Assembly (NCBI RefSeq): GCF_000733725.1
Contig: NZ_JMQM01000001.1
Location: 558,001 to 622,000 of the forward strand
Source: Nitratireductor basaltis
Lineage (GTDB): Bacteria; Pseudomonadota; Alphaproteobacteria; Rhizobiales; Rhizobiaceae
Length of the DNA stretch: 64,000 nt
Reading direction: 5' to 3'
This document shows positions 51,419 to 60,671 of this stretch, one piece after another. How positions within the stretch are numbered: the stretch's first letter is position 1; the number at the start of each line of letters is the position of its first letter. A program made the translations under genes and the position numbers. Below the pieces are notes generated by a model, which was not told where the DNA came from, searched no databases, and saw nothing but the letters and a program-made list of their open reading frames with translations.

Positions 51419-52132
51419 ATGAAGTTAGAAAAAATAACTGATGGTGACAGGCGCTGTTACCCGGATGCCTGCGGAACGGCTCACGCGTTGGACCTCATCG
51501 GCGAGCGCTGGGCCTTGCTCGTGATCCGCGAAATGCTTCTGGGGCCACGGCGTTTCGCCGATCTGCGCGAGAGCCTGCCGGGCATCAGCGCGAATGTGCT
51601 GACGCAGCGGCTGAAATGGCTTGAAACCGTTGGCGTCGTTCAACGGCGCAAGCTTGCCCCTCCTGCATCCGTGCAGGTTTACGAGCTGACGGAATGGGGC
51701 AGGGAGGCAGAGTCGGTTATCGTGGCGCTTGGCCGGTGGGGTGCGCGATCTCCTTTCCAGGATGTGTCGCAACCTCTAAGCGCTGTTGGCATGGTGATGT
51801 CGTTCAGGGCGATGTTCCTGCCGTCGCAGGCAGAGTCGGTGGAGGCGAAGATTGCTTTCTCAACCGATAAAACGGCCTACAGCTTCACGATTTCCAAAGG
51901 CGCGCTCGGCTTCGATGCCGGTGTGGATGCGTCCGCGCAAGCAAGACTTTGCGGGACACCGGGTCAGCTGGCTTCGGCCGTCTATGGCATCCGACCGCTG
52001 GAGGATCTGGAGCGCGAGGGCGTGCGGATCGATGGTGAGCGCGCGGCGTTTCACCGCTTCGCCTCGGCGTTCGCTCTGCCGCCCAAGGTGGGATGGGATG
52101 GGAGCAAGGTTGCTGCCGGCAAGGGCGCGTAG
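51419..52132 (+). CDS. HxlR-family regulator with SCP2-like C-terminus
   Basis: A 237-residue protein. The winged helix (residues 15-105: DACGTAHALDLIGERWALLVIREMLLGPRRFADL, then LPGISANVLTQRLKWLE) is typical HxlR. The last 120 residues resemble a sterol-carrier-like domain often fused to HxlR. Cys13 or 18 may be redox-relevant. The start has no Shine-Dalgarno match, so translation may be leaderless. It probably regulates itself and the divergent PhnB-like gene. Confidence 0.85.
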   Translation: MKLEKITDGDRRCYPDACGTAHALDLIGERWALLVIREMLLGPRRFADLRESLPGISANVLTQRLKWLETVGVVQRRKLAPPASVQVYELTEWGREAESVIVALGRWGARSPFQDVSQPLSAVGMVMSFRAMFLPSQAESVEAKIAFSTDKTAYSFTISKGALGFDAGVDASAQARLCGTPGQLASAVYGIRPLEDLEREGVRIDGERAAFHRFASAFALPPKVGWDGSKVAAGKGA

Positions 52133-52145
52133 ATCACACGGCGTG

Positions 52146-52733
52146 CTATTTCCGCAGCCCCGTGATCAGCGCCTCCAGCACTTCCATCTGCTCATCAATG
52201 CTTCCGCCGCTCTCCACCGCCAGTGCAGCCTGGTCGAAGCCTGCGCCGAGTTGGGCGGTGAGCGGGCCTAGCGGCAGCTTTCTGATCAGACCTGCATCCA
52301 TGGCCGCCTGAAGGCCTTCTGCCAATGTGCGGTTGCCGTTTTGCGCGTCGATCTCCTCTAGGCGTCCGCGGCCAAGAACGGTCGGACCTTCCAAGAGTAC
52401 GAGGCGGGCGCGGCCTTTGTCCTGCATGGCCTGCAGATAGGCCTTGCCGCCCGCGAGCAGCGCTTCCAGCGGGGGAAGGGAAGGCGGTGTGGCCGCTTCG
52501 ATTGCCTCGGCTATGGCTTTCGCCTCCTGCTCGATCACGGCGGTGAAGATCGCGGCCTTGTCATCGAAGTGATGGTAGAGCGCGCCGCGGGTAACCTGTG
52601 CCCGCGCCACGATTTCGGGCGTGCCCGTAGCGGCAAAGCCTTTCTCCAAGAACAGTTCGCGCGCGGCTTCAAGCAGTGCCTTGCGGGTGGCCTCGCTGCG
52701 CTGCCTGTTCGTGCGCCTGCTTTTCTCTTGCAT
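52146..52733 (-). CDS. TetR-family repressor
   Basis: A 195-residue TetR protein. The N-terminal HTH is [33 protein letters not shown] with [16 protein letters not shown] as recognition helix. The C-terminal ligand domain is of the TetR_C type with helical [14 protein letters not shown]. The preferred ATG 52733 overlaps palindrome 1 of the operator region and has no good ribosome site; ATG 52766 is an alternative. Divergent from a VOC enzyme gene, its probable target. Confidence 0.87.
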   Translation of the reverse strand: MQEKSRRTNRQRSEATRKALLEAARELFLEKGFAATGTPEIVARAQVTRGALYHHFDDKAAIFTAVIEQEAKAIAEAIEAATPPSLPPLEALLAGGKAYLQAMQDKGRARLVLLEGPTVLGRGRLEEIDAQNGNRTLAEGLQAAMDAGLIRKLPLGPLTAQLGAGFDQAALAVESGGSIDEQMEVLEALITGLRK

Positions 52734-52748
52734 ACATGCAGCCTGTAT
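52732..52748. promoter_or_regulatory. TetR operator candidate 1
   Basis: The 17-base palindrome ATACATGCAGCCTGTAT lies across the TetR start codon. A near-identical copy lies at 52761, 29 bases away centre to centre, between the divergent TetR and VOC genes. Pairing of ATACA/TGTAT and GC/GC around a central A. Confidence 0.75.
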
Positions 52749-52760
52749 GTTTTTATTCAG

Positions 52761-52777
52761 ATACATGCAGACTGTAT
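52761..52777. promoter_or_regulatory. TetR operator candidate 2
   Basis: Second copy, ATACATGCAGACTGTAT, 27 bases before the VOC ATG. Identical to copy 1 except one inner base. Twin sites are typical for TetR autoregulation with control of the divergent gene. Confidence 0.75.
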
Positions 52778-52803
52778 CTTTTTTTGAGCGCAAGGAGCAA
52801 GGC

Positions 52804-53214
52804 ATGAAAACGACCAGCTACTACCCCGTTCTGATGGTGGATGATGTGACAGACACTGCCACGTTCTATCGAACACATTTCGGCTTCAGGGAGATATTCA
52901 CCTCGGACTGGTATGTGCATCTGCAGTCGGAGAGTGACGAGAATGTCAATCTCGCCATTCTTGCCGGTGATCATGCCACCATTCCGGAGGAGGGGCGCGG
53001 GCGCAGTTCAGGTGTGCTGATCAATTTCGAGGTGGAGGATGCGCGCGTCGAATATGAGCGGTTGAAAAAGGCCGGTCTGCCGATGCTTCTGACGCTGCGC
53101 GACGAGGAGTTCGGACAGCGGCACTTCATCACGAAAGACCCCAATGGCGTGCTGATCGACGTGATCACGCCCATCGAGCCAAGCGAGGCGTTCAAGGCGC
53201 AGTATCTGGGCTGA
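52804..53214 (+). CDS. VOC/glyoxalase family protein
   Basis: A 136-residue single-VOC-repeat-pair protein starting [28 protein letters not shown] and ending [19 protein letters not shown]. Family includes glyoxalases, bleomycin-resistance proteins and dioxygenases; substrate unknown. AAGGAG seven bases before ATG 52804. It is controlled, by inference, by the divergent TetR repressor through the twin palindromes. Confidence 0.88.
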   Translation: MKTTSYYPVLMVDDVTDTATFYRTHFGFREIFTSDWYVHLQSESDENVNLAILAGDHATIPEEGRGRSSGVLINFEVEDARVEYERLKKAGLPMLLTLRDEEFGQRHFITKDPNGVLIDVITPIEPSEAFKAQYLG

Positions 53215-53339
53215 GGGAGCGTGCTGGTCGGATGGTAGAGCGCGGTAATCCAGGCCGCAACGTCCTGCACCTTAACCCTTGCAGGCACAGAGCAGCCTGC
53301 CGACCTTGACAGGCCGCAGTCATCGCGCAAGCTGCGGGC

Positions 53340-53759
53340 ATGCAGCACAAGACAATCAGATTTCAGACATCAGGGCAGGGGCTTTACGAATTTACCGATC
53401 GCGTGAATGCGTTCGTTCGGGAGAGTGGGGTGGATACCGGCCTGCTCACCGTCTTCGTACGTCACACATCCTGTTCGCTGATCATCCAGGAAAATGCCGA
53501 TTCAGACGTGCAGCGTGACCTGATGGTGTTCTTCCACCGCCTCGTGCCGCCGTCCAGTGATCCGAAAATGGATTGGGTCGTCCATCGGCTGGAAGGGCCG
53601 GATGACATGCCGGCCCATATCAAGGCCGCGCTGACGCAGACCTCGATCGGCATACCCATCATCGACGGAGAAATGGCGCTAGGCACCTGGCAGGGCATCT
53701 ATCTCTTTGAACACCGCGACCACCCGCATAACCGCGAAGTGGTGCTGATGCTATCCTGA
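53340..53759 (+). CDS. YjbQ/UPF0047 family protein (secondary thiamine-phosphate synthase)
   Basis: A 139-residue protein of the YjbQ family. Seen: GLLTVFVRHTSCSLIIQENAD with conserved His/Asn, MPAHIKAALTQTSIGIPI, and the closing GTWQGIYLFEHRDHPHNREVV. Weak thiamine-phosphate synthase activity was reported for the E. coli homologue; the true role is unclear. It ends 3 bases before the convergent pyrE. Confidence 0.92.
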   Translation: MQHKTIRFQTSGQGLYEFTDRVNAFVRESGVDTGLLTVFVRHTSCSLIIQENADSDVQRDLMVFFHRLVPPSSDPKMDWVVHRLEGPDDMPAHIKAALTQTSIGIPIIDGEMALGTWQGIYLFEHRDHPHNREVVLMLS

Positions 53760-53762
53760 GCC

Positions 53763-54464
53763 TCAATCCCGGCTTGGCAGTTCCGAGATGCCACCATTTT
53801 CGGCGGACCATTTGAGTGGTTCCTTCAGGAATTTCTCGACTTCGTTGAGCGTGTTCTCGTCAAAGCGGCCTTCCTTGCGACAGACATTGAGCACGTCCCA
53901 CCAGGTGGTCAGATAGTGCAGGCGCATGCCGGCTTTCTGCAGGCGGTCGGGCGTGTCTGGGAAGATGTCGTAGTAGAAGACGGCGAAGGTGTCGGTGACT
54001 TCGGCGCCAGCCTTGCGGATGGCTTCGGCGAACTTCACCTTTGAGCCGCCATCGGTGGTCAGGTCTTCCACGAGCAGAACGCGTGCGCCATCGGCCAGAT
54101 TGCCTTCGATTTGGGCATCGCGGCCAAAGCCTTTCGGCTTCTTGCGCACATAGAGCATCGGCAGCGACAAGCGGTCGGACAGCCAGGCTGCGAAGGGGAT
54201 GCCGGCCGTTTCGCCACCGGCAACGGCGTCGAACTGCTCGAAGCCGGCCTTTCGCAACACGGTGGAGGCGGCGAAGTCCATGATGGCCGAGCGGATGCGC
54301 GGATAGGAAATCAGCTTGCGACAGTCGATATAGACCGGGCTCGCAATGCCGGAGGTGAATGTGTAGGGCTCATCGGCGCGGAAATGCACGGCCTCGATCT
54401 CGAGCAGCATGCGGGCGACCGTTTCGGCGATGAATTCCTTGTCCGGAAAGGTGTTGGCGAACAT
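53763..54464 (-). CDS. pyrE: Orotate phosphoribosyltransferase
   Basis: A 233-residue protein that makes OMP from orotate and PRPP. The PRPP loop [13 protein letters not shown] is at about residues 130-142; [34 protein letters not shown] carries the catalytic Lys loop. Length is usual for the alphaproteobacterial form. It lies 30 bases downstream of pyrC on the same strand, so both are likely one transcript. Confidence 0.95.
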   Translation of the reverse strand: MFANTFPDKEFIAETVARMLLEIEAVHFRADEPYTFTSGIASPVYIDCRKLISYPRIRSAIMDFAASTVLRKAGFEQFDAVAGGETAGIPFAAWLSDRLSLPMLYVRKKPKGFGRDAQIEGNLADGARVLLVEDLTTDGGSKVKFAEAIRKAGAEVTDTFAVFYYDIFPDTPDRLQKAGMRLHYLTTWWDVLNVCRKEGRFDENTLNEVEKFLKEPLKWSAENGGISELPSRD

Positions 54465-54494
54465 GGGCTTGGCTTTCTGTCTCTTGGTTGCGCG

Positions 54495-55535
54495 CTATTC
54501 GGCCACGCGCCAGTGAAGCGGGAACATGGGGTCGAAGACGGTAATGCGGTCACTGCCCGCCATCACGCCTGATGGGTAGTCCACCGGCTCATCCTCGCGG
54601 ATGAGGGTGATGCGCTCGCGATTGGGCGTCAGGCCGTAAAAAGCCGGGCCATTGAGCGAGGTGAAGGCCTCGAGCTTGTCGAGCGCGTCTTCTTCCTCGA
54701 AGACATGGGCGAGGCAGGCCATTGTGTTGGGTGCGGAGAAGACACCGGCACAGCCGCAGGCGCTTTCCTTCAGCGGGTCGAGATGCGGTGCGGAATCCGT
54801 GCCTAAGAAGAATCGTGCCTCACCGGATGTTGCCGCCTCACGCAGCGCCAGGCGGTGCAGTTCGCGTTTGGCGACCGGCAGGCAGTAGTAATGCGGGCGA
54901 ATGCCGCCGGCCAGGATTGCATTTCGGTTGATGATGAGATGGTGCGTGGTGATGGTCGCGCCGACGCGCTCGTCCTGCGAACGCGCGAAGTCCACTCCGT
55001 CCTTTGTCGTGATGTGCTCCATCACGATCTTCAGTTCCGGCAGGCGCTTGCGCAGGGGAGAAAGCACGCGCTCGATGAAGACAGCCTCGCGGTCGAATAT
55101 GTCGATTTCGCTGTCGGTCACTTCGCCATGGACACAAAGCGGCAGGCCGATATCGGCCATGCGCTCAAGTACGGGCATGACCTTTTCGATATCGCGCACG
55201 CCGCTCTGGGAATTTGTGGTGGCACCGGCGGGGTAGAGTTTGACGGCGGTGATGACCCCATCGCGGAAACCTGCTTCAACATCAGCGGGTTCTGTCGCTT
55301 CGGTCAGGTAAAGAGTCATCAGGGGCTTGAAGCCCGTGTCACCGGGAAGGGCTGCCATGATGCGTTCGCGGTAGGCGATTGCATCTGTCGTGGTGACGAC
55401 AGGCGGCACCAGATTGGGCATTATGATGGCGCGGGCAAAATGGGCGGCGGAATGGGGAGCAACAGCTTCAAGCACCGCGCCGTCGCGCAGATGCAGATGC
55501 CAGTCGTCCGGCTTTGCGATCTCGAGCTTGTTCAT
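54495..55535 (-). CDS. pyrC: Dihydroorotase
   Basis: A 346-residue class II dihydroorotase. Metal ligands and substrate residues are visible in [10 protein letters not shown] (residues 10-19), the carboxylated Lys in [26 protein letters not shown], and the catalytic Asp in [13 protein letters not shown] 55535 is the family start; longer frames to 55742 are rejected. It cyclises carbamoyl aspartate and precedes pyrE. Confidence 0.95.
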   Translation of the reverse strand: MNKLEIAKPDDWHLHLRDGAVLEAVAPHSAAHFARAIIMPNLVPPVVTTTDAIAYRERIMAALPGDTGFKPLMTLYLTEATEPADVEAGFRDGVITAVKLYPAGATTNSQSGVRDIEKVMPVLERMADIGLPLCVHGEVTDSEIDIFDREAVFIERVLSPLRKRLPELKIVMEHITTKDGVDFARSQDERVGATITTHHLIINRNAILAGGIRPHYYCLPVAKRELHRLALREAATSGEARFFLGTDSAPHLDPLKESACGCAGVFSAPNTMACLAHVFEEEDALDKLEAFTSLNGPAFYGLTPNRERITLIREDEPVDYPSGVMAGSDRITVFDPMFPLHWRVAE

Positions 55536-55673
55536 GAGTTGAGAGACATAAACGGTTTGGCGCAGGGCGCAAGACGACAGACGCCCGGGCGCGCAGGCAT
55601 CCCACGAAAATTCTCGTACGCGCTGTCGGTTCGGTGCATCATCGCGCGTCTTCAGGAGGAGAAGGAGAACGCA

Positions 55674-56057
55674 ATGCTTTATGCGGTGCTTTGCTATCAC
55701 GACGAGGCAGAGGTGGAATCGTGGAGTGCCGAACAGGATCAAGCGGTCGTTGCCAAGCGTGGTGCGGTGGCGAAGGATCGTTTGCGACCGGAGCAGATGG
55801 GACCGGTATTGCGGCTTGTGCCGACGACCGGCGCGACGACGATCCGCAGTTCAGCAAGCGGAGAACTCGTCCTTGATGGGCCTTTTGCCGAAACGAAAGA
55901 GCAGCTTCTTGGACTTTATGTCGTGGAATGCGACGCGCTCGAGGAGGCCATCGAACTTGCGCGCGAGATGAAGCGGGGCGAGGGCGGGGCTTTCGAGGTG
56001 CGGCCGTTGCGGGTCTTTCGCCAGGGTATGCTCCCTTCGGACAAGGAGATCGGCTAG
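55674..56057 (+). CDS. DGPF (YCII-like) protein
   Basis: A 127-residue YCII-domain protein with [13 protein letters not shown] at the N-terminus and the name-giving [19 protein letters not shown] around residue 68. These small proteins are encoded next to ECF42 sigma factors and are their usual targets or partners. GGAGAAGGAGAAC precedes ATG 55674. Its TAG stop directly abuts the GTG of the sigma gene. Confidence 0.9.
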   Translation: MLYAVLCYHDEAEVESWSAEQDQAVVAKRGAVAKDRLRPEQMGPVLRLVPTTGATTIRSSASGELVLDGPFAETKEQLLGLYVVECDALEEAIELAREMKRGEGGAFEVRPLRVFRQGMLPSDKEIG

Positions 56058-57332
56058 GTGAGCGACGCTTTCGCCATCGCCAACATGCTGACCGGGGCCA
56101 GGCCGCGGGCGATGGCCGCGCTCCTGCGCTATTTCCGTGATCTGGACCTCGCCGAGGAAGCTTATCAGGAAGCGTGTCTGCGAGCCGTGCACAACTGGCC
56201 ACGGAAAGGACCGCCGCGCGATCCGGTCGGCTGGCTGGTTTTTGTGGGACGCAATGCGGCAGTTGATGGCCTGCGGCGCCAGACGCGGCATGTGGCATTG
56301 CCTGCGGAAGACGTGCTGTCGGATATTGAAGATCACGAAGCCGCAGTGGTCGAGCAGATGGACGAGGCGGACTACCGCGATGACATCCTTCGGCTGATGT
56401 TTATATGCGCGCATCCGGACCTGGTCGCAGCACAGCAGGTGGCGCTGGCATTGCGCATCGTCTCCGGGTTGAGCGTGGCGGAAATTGCGGCAGCCTTTCT
56501 TGCGAAGGAAAAGACCATCGAGCAGCGCATTACACGCGCAAAGCGCAAGGTGATGGCTGCCAATATTCCCTTCGAAGCGCCGGACGCGATTGAGCGGGCA
56601 AAGCGTTTGTCGGCGGTCGCGGCGATGATCTATCTGATCTTCAACGAGGGGTATTCCGCCAGCGGGGGCGAGAGCCATATCCGCAAAAGTCTATGCGATG
56701 AAGCCATCAGGCTCGGGCGATTGTTGCTGCGCCTGTTTCCCTCCGATCCGGAGATAATGGGACTGCTCGCCCTGATGCTTCTAACCCATGCGCGCATGCC
56801 TGCCAGGCTGGATGCTGCCGGCGGCATCATTCTTCTGGAGGATCAGGACCGCAGTTTGTGGCACACCGGGCTGATCACGGAAGGCATCGCGCTGGTGGAG
56901 AAGGCGGCCCGCCATCGTGCGGCAGGTTTTTACCAGTTGCAGGCGGCGATTGCCGCACTTCATGCAAGTGCCAAGAGGGCCGAGGACACGGACTGGCGCG
57001 GAATTGCCTTGCTCTATGAGCGCCTTGAGGCAGTCCAGCCGTCGCCGGTTGTCAGGTTGAACCGTGCGGTCGCGGTATTCAAAGCCAATGATGCTGAAAC
57101 GGCTCTGATGCTGCTTGAGCCCGTGGAGGACGAGCTGGCGCGTTATTTTTATTCTCACGGTGTGCGTGGCGCCTTGCTGCAGGAGCTTGGGCAGAAGGAT
57201 GCAGCCCGCGAGGCATTCAACCGGGCGATCGCGCTGGCACGTACGCCGGCTGAAGCCCGACATATCCGCGAAAGACTGGACGGGCTGGAGGCGATGGCGA
57301 AGAAGCGGAAGCGCCCGGTTTCCGCCGAGTGA
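56058..57332 (+). CDS. ECF42-type sigma factor with C-terminal TPR-like extension
   Basis: A 424-residue ECF sigma factor starting at GTG 56058. Region 2 is RPRAMAALLRYFRDLDLAEEAYQEACLRAV... with GWLVFVGRNAAVDGLRR; region 4 is VALALRIVSGLSVAEIAAAFLAKEKTIEQRITRAKRK. The remaining 250 residues form the long helical, TPR-like extension that replaces an anti-sigma factor in group ECF42. No anti-sigma gene is seen. Together with the preceding DGPF gene this is the standard two-gene ECF42 module. Confidence 0.93.
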   Translation: MSDAFAIANMLTGARPRAMAALLRYFRDLDLAEEAYQEACLRAVHNWPRKGPPRDPVGWLVFVGRNAAVDGLRRQTRHVALPAEDVLSDIEDHEAAVVEQMDEADYRDDILRLMFICAHPDLVAAQQVALALRIVSGLSVAEIAAAFLAKEKTIEQRITRAKRKVMAANIPFEAPDAIERAKRLSAVAAMIYLIFNEGYSASGGESHIRKSLCDEAIRLGRLLLRLFPSDPEIMGLLALMLLTHARMPARLDAAGGIILLEDQDRSLWHTGLITEGIALVEKAARHRAAGFYQLQAAIAALHASAKRAEDTDWRGIALLYERLEAVQPSPVVRLNRAVAVFKANDAETALMLLEPVEDELARYFYSHGVRGALLQELGQKDAAREAFNRAIALARTPAEARHIRERLDGLEAMAKKRKRPVSAE

Positions 57333-57490
57333 AGCTTATCTGGCGGGTAAAAATCGCAGCTGGCGGGGTTTACATCACATTTTGAGGGCCTACCCTGTGA
57401 GGGAGGCTGCTTTTGAGCGGCCATTCGATGGTGCGCGGCCAAAATGTGCCAGCACCCGACAACCACCCCAGGAACGATTGAGAGTTTGAG

Positions 57491-57928
57491 ATGGGCCAGG
57501 CAAAAAGCGGCGATACCGTACGCGTACACTATACGGGCCGCCTTGAGGACGGCACGCAGTTCGATTCCTCAGAAGGCCGGGACCCGCTGCAGTTTCAGGT
57601 TGGCGGCGGACAGATCATCCCCGGCCTCGAAAAGCAGATCGAGGGCATGAACGAAGGCGACAAGGCCACTGTCACCGTGCCTGCAGATGAGGCCTATGGT
57701 CCGCGCGACGAGCGTCAGGTTCAGACCGTGCCGCGCAGCGCTTTTCCCGCTGACCTGGATCTGAAGATGGGCGCAAGTCTTCAGGCTACCACTCCGGAAG
57801 GCCGCCAGATTCCGCTGACCGTTGTCGGCATGAGCGATGATGATGTGACCGTGGATGCCAATCATCCGCTGGCCGGTCACGATCTGGTCTTCGACGTTGA
57901 ACTCGTCGAGATCGTTGCTGCTGCCTGA
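57491..57928 (+). CDS. FKBP-type peptidyl-prolyl isomerase, SlyD-like
   Basis: A 145-residue SlyD-type protein with an FKBP domain (GDTVRVHYTGRLEDGTQFDSSEG) interrupted by an insert-in-flap chaperone domain (around residues 70-120, with VPRSAFPADL), and closing HDLVFDVELVEI. It lacks the His/Cys-rich metal-binding tail of E. coli SlyD. It assists folding in the cytoplasm. Single gene. Confidence 0.93.
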   Translation: MGQAKSGDTVRVHYTGRLEDGTQFDSSEGRDPLQFQVGGGQIIPGLEKQIEGMNEGDKATVTVPADEAYGPRDERQVQTVPRSAFPADLDLKMGASLQATTPEGRQIPLTVVGMSDDDVTVDANHPLAGHDLVFDVELVEIVAAA

Positions 57929-58017
57929 TCGGCAGCTTTGAACAAGATGCTGACCGGGAGGTTCAGGGCTTCCCGGCAGTCTCCTCAGGTGCCGCTCATC
58001 GGATCGCGGCTCCCTTC

Positions 58018-58311
58018 TTAGCGAAAGATCGCTTCGCCCTGTTCATCGATGGTTTGACGTGCCTTGCGCAGAGCCTGCTCACACGCAAGGTCAACGGAGG
58101 GGAAACGGTCAGCCCGGATCATCCGGTGCTCCTTCACCTCGCCGCCAATCTCTTTCGAAATGATTGCACAGGTCTGATATTCCGAGCCTTCCTTGTAGGG
58201 AGCAGGCTGGATGGTGAAGCCCTTGTGCTCAACCGCTTCGCCATGTGCCGTCGGAGCAGGTGCGCTGCCGCTGTCGCCGCCGCCGCCAAACAGCTTCTTC
58301 CAGAATGACAT
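58018..58311 (-). CDS. HlyU family protein
   Basis: A 97-residue protein beginning MSFWKKLFGGGG, then HKGFTIQPAPYKEGSEYQTCAIISKEIGG and a C-terminal helix ending ARQTIDEQGEAIF, matching the HlyU family. Vibrio HlyU activates haemolysin genes, but in rhizobia the role is unknown. AAGGAG lies before ATG 58311. Confidence 0.87.
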   Translation of the reverse strand: MSFWKKLFGGGGDSGSAPAPTAHGEAVEHKGFTIQPAPYKEGSEYQTCAIISKEIGGEVKEHRMIRADRFPSVDLACEQALRKARQTIDEQGEAIFR

Positions 58312-58412
58312 GAGAACTCTCCTTCAAGGCTGATGCGAATGCTGTTTCTGTCATGGGATAGCGGGCGGGACGGTCGAAGTCCATGGATCGAGCAACCGGT
58401 GGATTACTCCGA

Positions 58413-58850
58413 TCATCCAACGAAGCCGCTCAGCAGAGCCGCAAGCACGATGTAGCGACCGGTTTTTGCAATGGCGACGAGGATCGTAAATGACCAGAGA
58501 GGTTCGCGCAGCACGCCGGCTGCCACGGTCAGGGCGTCTCCGCCGAGGGGCGCCCAGGAGAGAAGAAGGCTCCAGCGGCCCCAACGGTGATACCATCTGG
58601 ACGCCTTGTCCAGTGCCGCAGGTGAGACCGGAAACCAGCTCTTGTGCCGGTAGTTCTCGATGGCGCGGCCAAGGATCCAGTTCACGACTGCCCCGAGCGT
58701 GTTGCCGATGCTGGCCACGATCACGAGAGCGACGAGTGGGTGGCCAGCGACATACATTCCTGCCAGAACGGCTTCGGACTGTGCGGGCAGTATCGTGGCT
58801 GCCGCGAAGGAAATCAGGAACAGGCTGCCAAGGGCGAGGACGGTATTCAA
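58413..58850 (-). CDS. YqaA family membrane protein (SNARE-associated/DedA-like)
   Basis: A 145-residue membrane protein with four hydrophobic segments and the motifs AATILPAQSEAVLAGM and GAVVNWILGRAI. The start is TTG 58850, the first possible start codon after an in-frame stop and consistent with the known N-terminus of YqaA; no ribosome site is seen. Family is distantly related to DedA flippases. Function unknown. Confidence 0.85.
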   Translation of the reverse strand: MNTVLALGSLFLISFAAATILPAQSEAVLAGMYVAGHPLVALVIVASIGNTLGAVVNWILGRAIENYRHKSWFPVSPAALDKASRWYHRWGRWSLLLSWAPLGGDALTVAAGVLREPLWSFTILVAIAKTGRYIVLAALLSGFVG

Positions 58851-58936
58851 GCGATGCGATCAGTCGGTTGGTGGCGCTGTGCACCACCAATAGCGACAGA
58901 TCGCATGCAAGTGGAGTGCCTTGATCTGCGCCAGCT

Positions 58937-59842
58937 TCATGCAGGCGCCTTTGTCTCGCCCGAGCCCATGCATTTGCCGTTCATGGCTTCCAGCCAGAGC
59001 AGATAGGCGGAATGGTCGTGACGGGGCATGTCCATGAAGTTGACGAGGGTATGAAACGCGTCGCGCGCCTGCTCTGTGAGCGGCAGCTTCAGGCCTGCGT
59101 TGCGTGCGGCTTCGAGTGCGTTCTCCAGATCCTTCAACTGAAGGGCCGACGGGCCACCGGGGCGGAAGTCGCGCTCGATCATGCGCTGGCCGTGAGCGGT
59201 GAGAATTTGTGAAGTCGCAAAACCACCCATCAGCGCATCGCGAACCGCAGTGGGGTCGCAGCCGCCCTTTTCGGCCAGAAGAAGTGCTTCGGCGACTGCG
59301 CCGATGGTGACAGCAACGATGACCTGATTGGCAAGCTTGGCCATCTGGCCTGCCCCGTGGCCACCGACATGGGTCGGATTGCCCATGGATTTGAGCAGGG
59401 GCTCGGCAGGCTCGAAATCCGCTCTGTCGGCTCCCGCCATAATGGCAAGGGTTCCGGCAATCGCGCCCTTTTCGCCGCCGGAAACAGGTGCGTCGATGTG
59501 CCGACGGCCGTTGCGCTCAAGCTCTGCGGCATGGTCGCGCGCGACGGCCGGCTGGATGGAAGACATGTCGATGAAGAGCGCGCCGTCAGGCGCAGCGTCG
59601 GCAACGCCGTTCTTGCCGAAATAGATCTCGGTGACGATGGCCGAATTATCGACCATGGTGAGAACGGCATCGGCATTCTCGACGGCCTTGCGTGGATCGT
59701 CTGCGACTTTCGCGACATCGCCGAGTTTTTCGGCCTTTTCACGCGTCCTGTTCCACACGGTAACCGAAAAACCGGCTTTCGCGATATTGCGCGCCATCGG
59801 CGCACCCATGATGCCCGTGCCGATAAGGGTGATGTTCTTCAT
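58937..59842 (-). CDS. 3-hydroxyisobutyrate dehydrogenase-family reductase
   Basis: A 301-residue beta-hydroxyacid dehydrogenase. Seen: LIGTGIMGAPMARNIAKAGFSVTVWNRT (NAD(P) Rossmann), VSGGEKGAIAGTLAIMAGA, and GHGAGQMAKLANQ with the catalytic Lys. The family includes tartronate semialdehyde reductase (GarR), hydroxyisobutyrate and related enzymes. It is the last gene of the sugar-acid unit, after a GntR regulator, so a role in reducing or oxidising a short hydroxy acid is likely. GGGAGG site before ATG 59842. Confidence 0.88.
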   Translation of the reverse strand: MKNITLIGTGIMGAPMARNIAKAGFSVTVWNRTREKAEKLGDVAKVADDPRKAVENADAVLTMVDNSAIVTEIYFGKNGVADAAPDGALFIDMSSIQPAVARDHAAELERNGRRHIDAPVSGGEKGAIAGTLAIMAGADRADFEPAEPLLKSMGNPTHVGGHGAGQMAKLANQVIVAVTIGAVAEALLLAEKGGCDPTAVRDALMGGFATSQILTAHGQRMIERDFRPGGPSALQLKDLENALEAARNAGLKLPLTEQARDAFHTLVNFMDMPRHDHSAYLLWLEAMNGKCMGSGETKAPA

Positions 59843-59874
59843 GAGGATGCCTCCCTGGGCGGGTGTGTTGGTAT

Positions 59875-60645
59875 TCAGGCGCTGCGCGGATTGCGCAGCA
59901 GTGCGAGCGCTTCGCGGTCTGCACGTTCGCGATGGAACTGGTGGCAGCGTGCAGCCTCCGCTTCGTCACCCTTGCGGATCGCGTCGAGAATTGCGCGGTG
60001 CTCCTTGTCGGAATCGACCGGGAGTGGCCGCAGGGGAGCAATGGCCGTGCGTACGCGATATTGCTGATCCCAAAGCTGGCGCAGCATGGATTGCAGCCGC
60101 GCATTGCCGCAAAGCGCCACGATCTCGGAATGGAAGGCGTTGTCGAGCTGCGACCAGCGGTCAATGTCCGGCTTCTGCGTGGCGCGTTCCATCTGATTCA
60201 GGAGATTGTCGAGCCGCGCATATTCCTCTTCGCTCAGACCACGGCGTGCAAGAAGCTGCGCGGCCTTGACCTCAAGCGTCGAGAAGACCTCGCAGATTTC
60301 CTCCAGTTCTTCAGGACTGAGCGCGCGCACCGTGATTCCGTGGCGCGGGCGCACATCGACCAGGCCTTCCTCTTCCAGCTTGATGAGCGCTTCACGCACC
60401 GGCGTGCGGCTCATCGAAAGAAGATTGGCCACTTCCGTTTCCAGAAGGCTGGTGCCGGGGGGCAGGCGGCCTTCCAATATCCGGAATTTCAGGTCGTGAT
60501 AGGCGCGCTCGCGCGCAGGCAGGCGGTTGTTGGGCGGAGGACTTGGCCGGTCACGTGCAGCCGGACCTGAACGCGTGGCCGCCTCACCGCCCATGGCGGC
60601 CTGTCGGGACGAACTGAACCGGGTGGGTTTCTCGCTGCTGGCCAT
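59875..60645 (-). CDS. GntR-family regulator (FCD domain)
   Basis: A 256-residue regulator. After a Pro/Arg-rich N-terminal tail the winged helix (LPARERAYHDLKFRILEGRLPPGTSL... SMSRTPVREALIKLEEEGLV) is followed by an FCD effector domain with metal-type His residues (SQLDNAFHSEIVALCGN). ATG 60645 has AAGGAG seven bases upstream. Within the sugar-acid operon, so it probably represses it; operator candidate at 63537. Confidence 0.9.
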   Translation of the reverse strand: MASSEKPTRFSSSRQAAMGGEAATRSGPAARDRPSPPPNNRLPARERAYHDLKFRILEGRLPPGTSLLETEVANLLSMSRTPVREALIKLEEEGLVDVRPRHGITVRALSPEELEEICEVFSTLEVKAAQLLARRGLSEEEYARLDNLLNQMERATQKPDIDRWSQLDNAFHSEIVALCGNARLQSMLRQLWDQQYRVRTAIAPLRPLPVDSDKEHRAILDAIRKGDEAEAARCHQFHRERADREALALLRNPRSA

Positions 60646-60671
60646 CCGCACGCTCCTTGCGTTTCAGCCGC

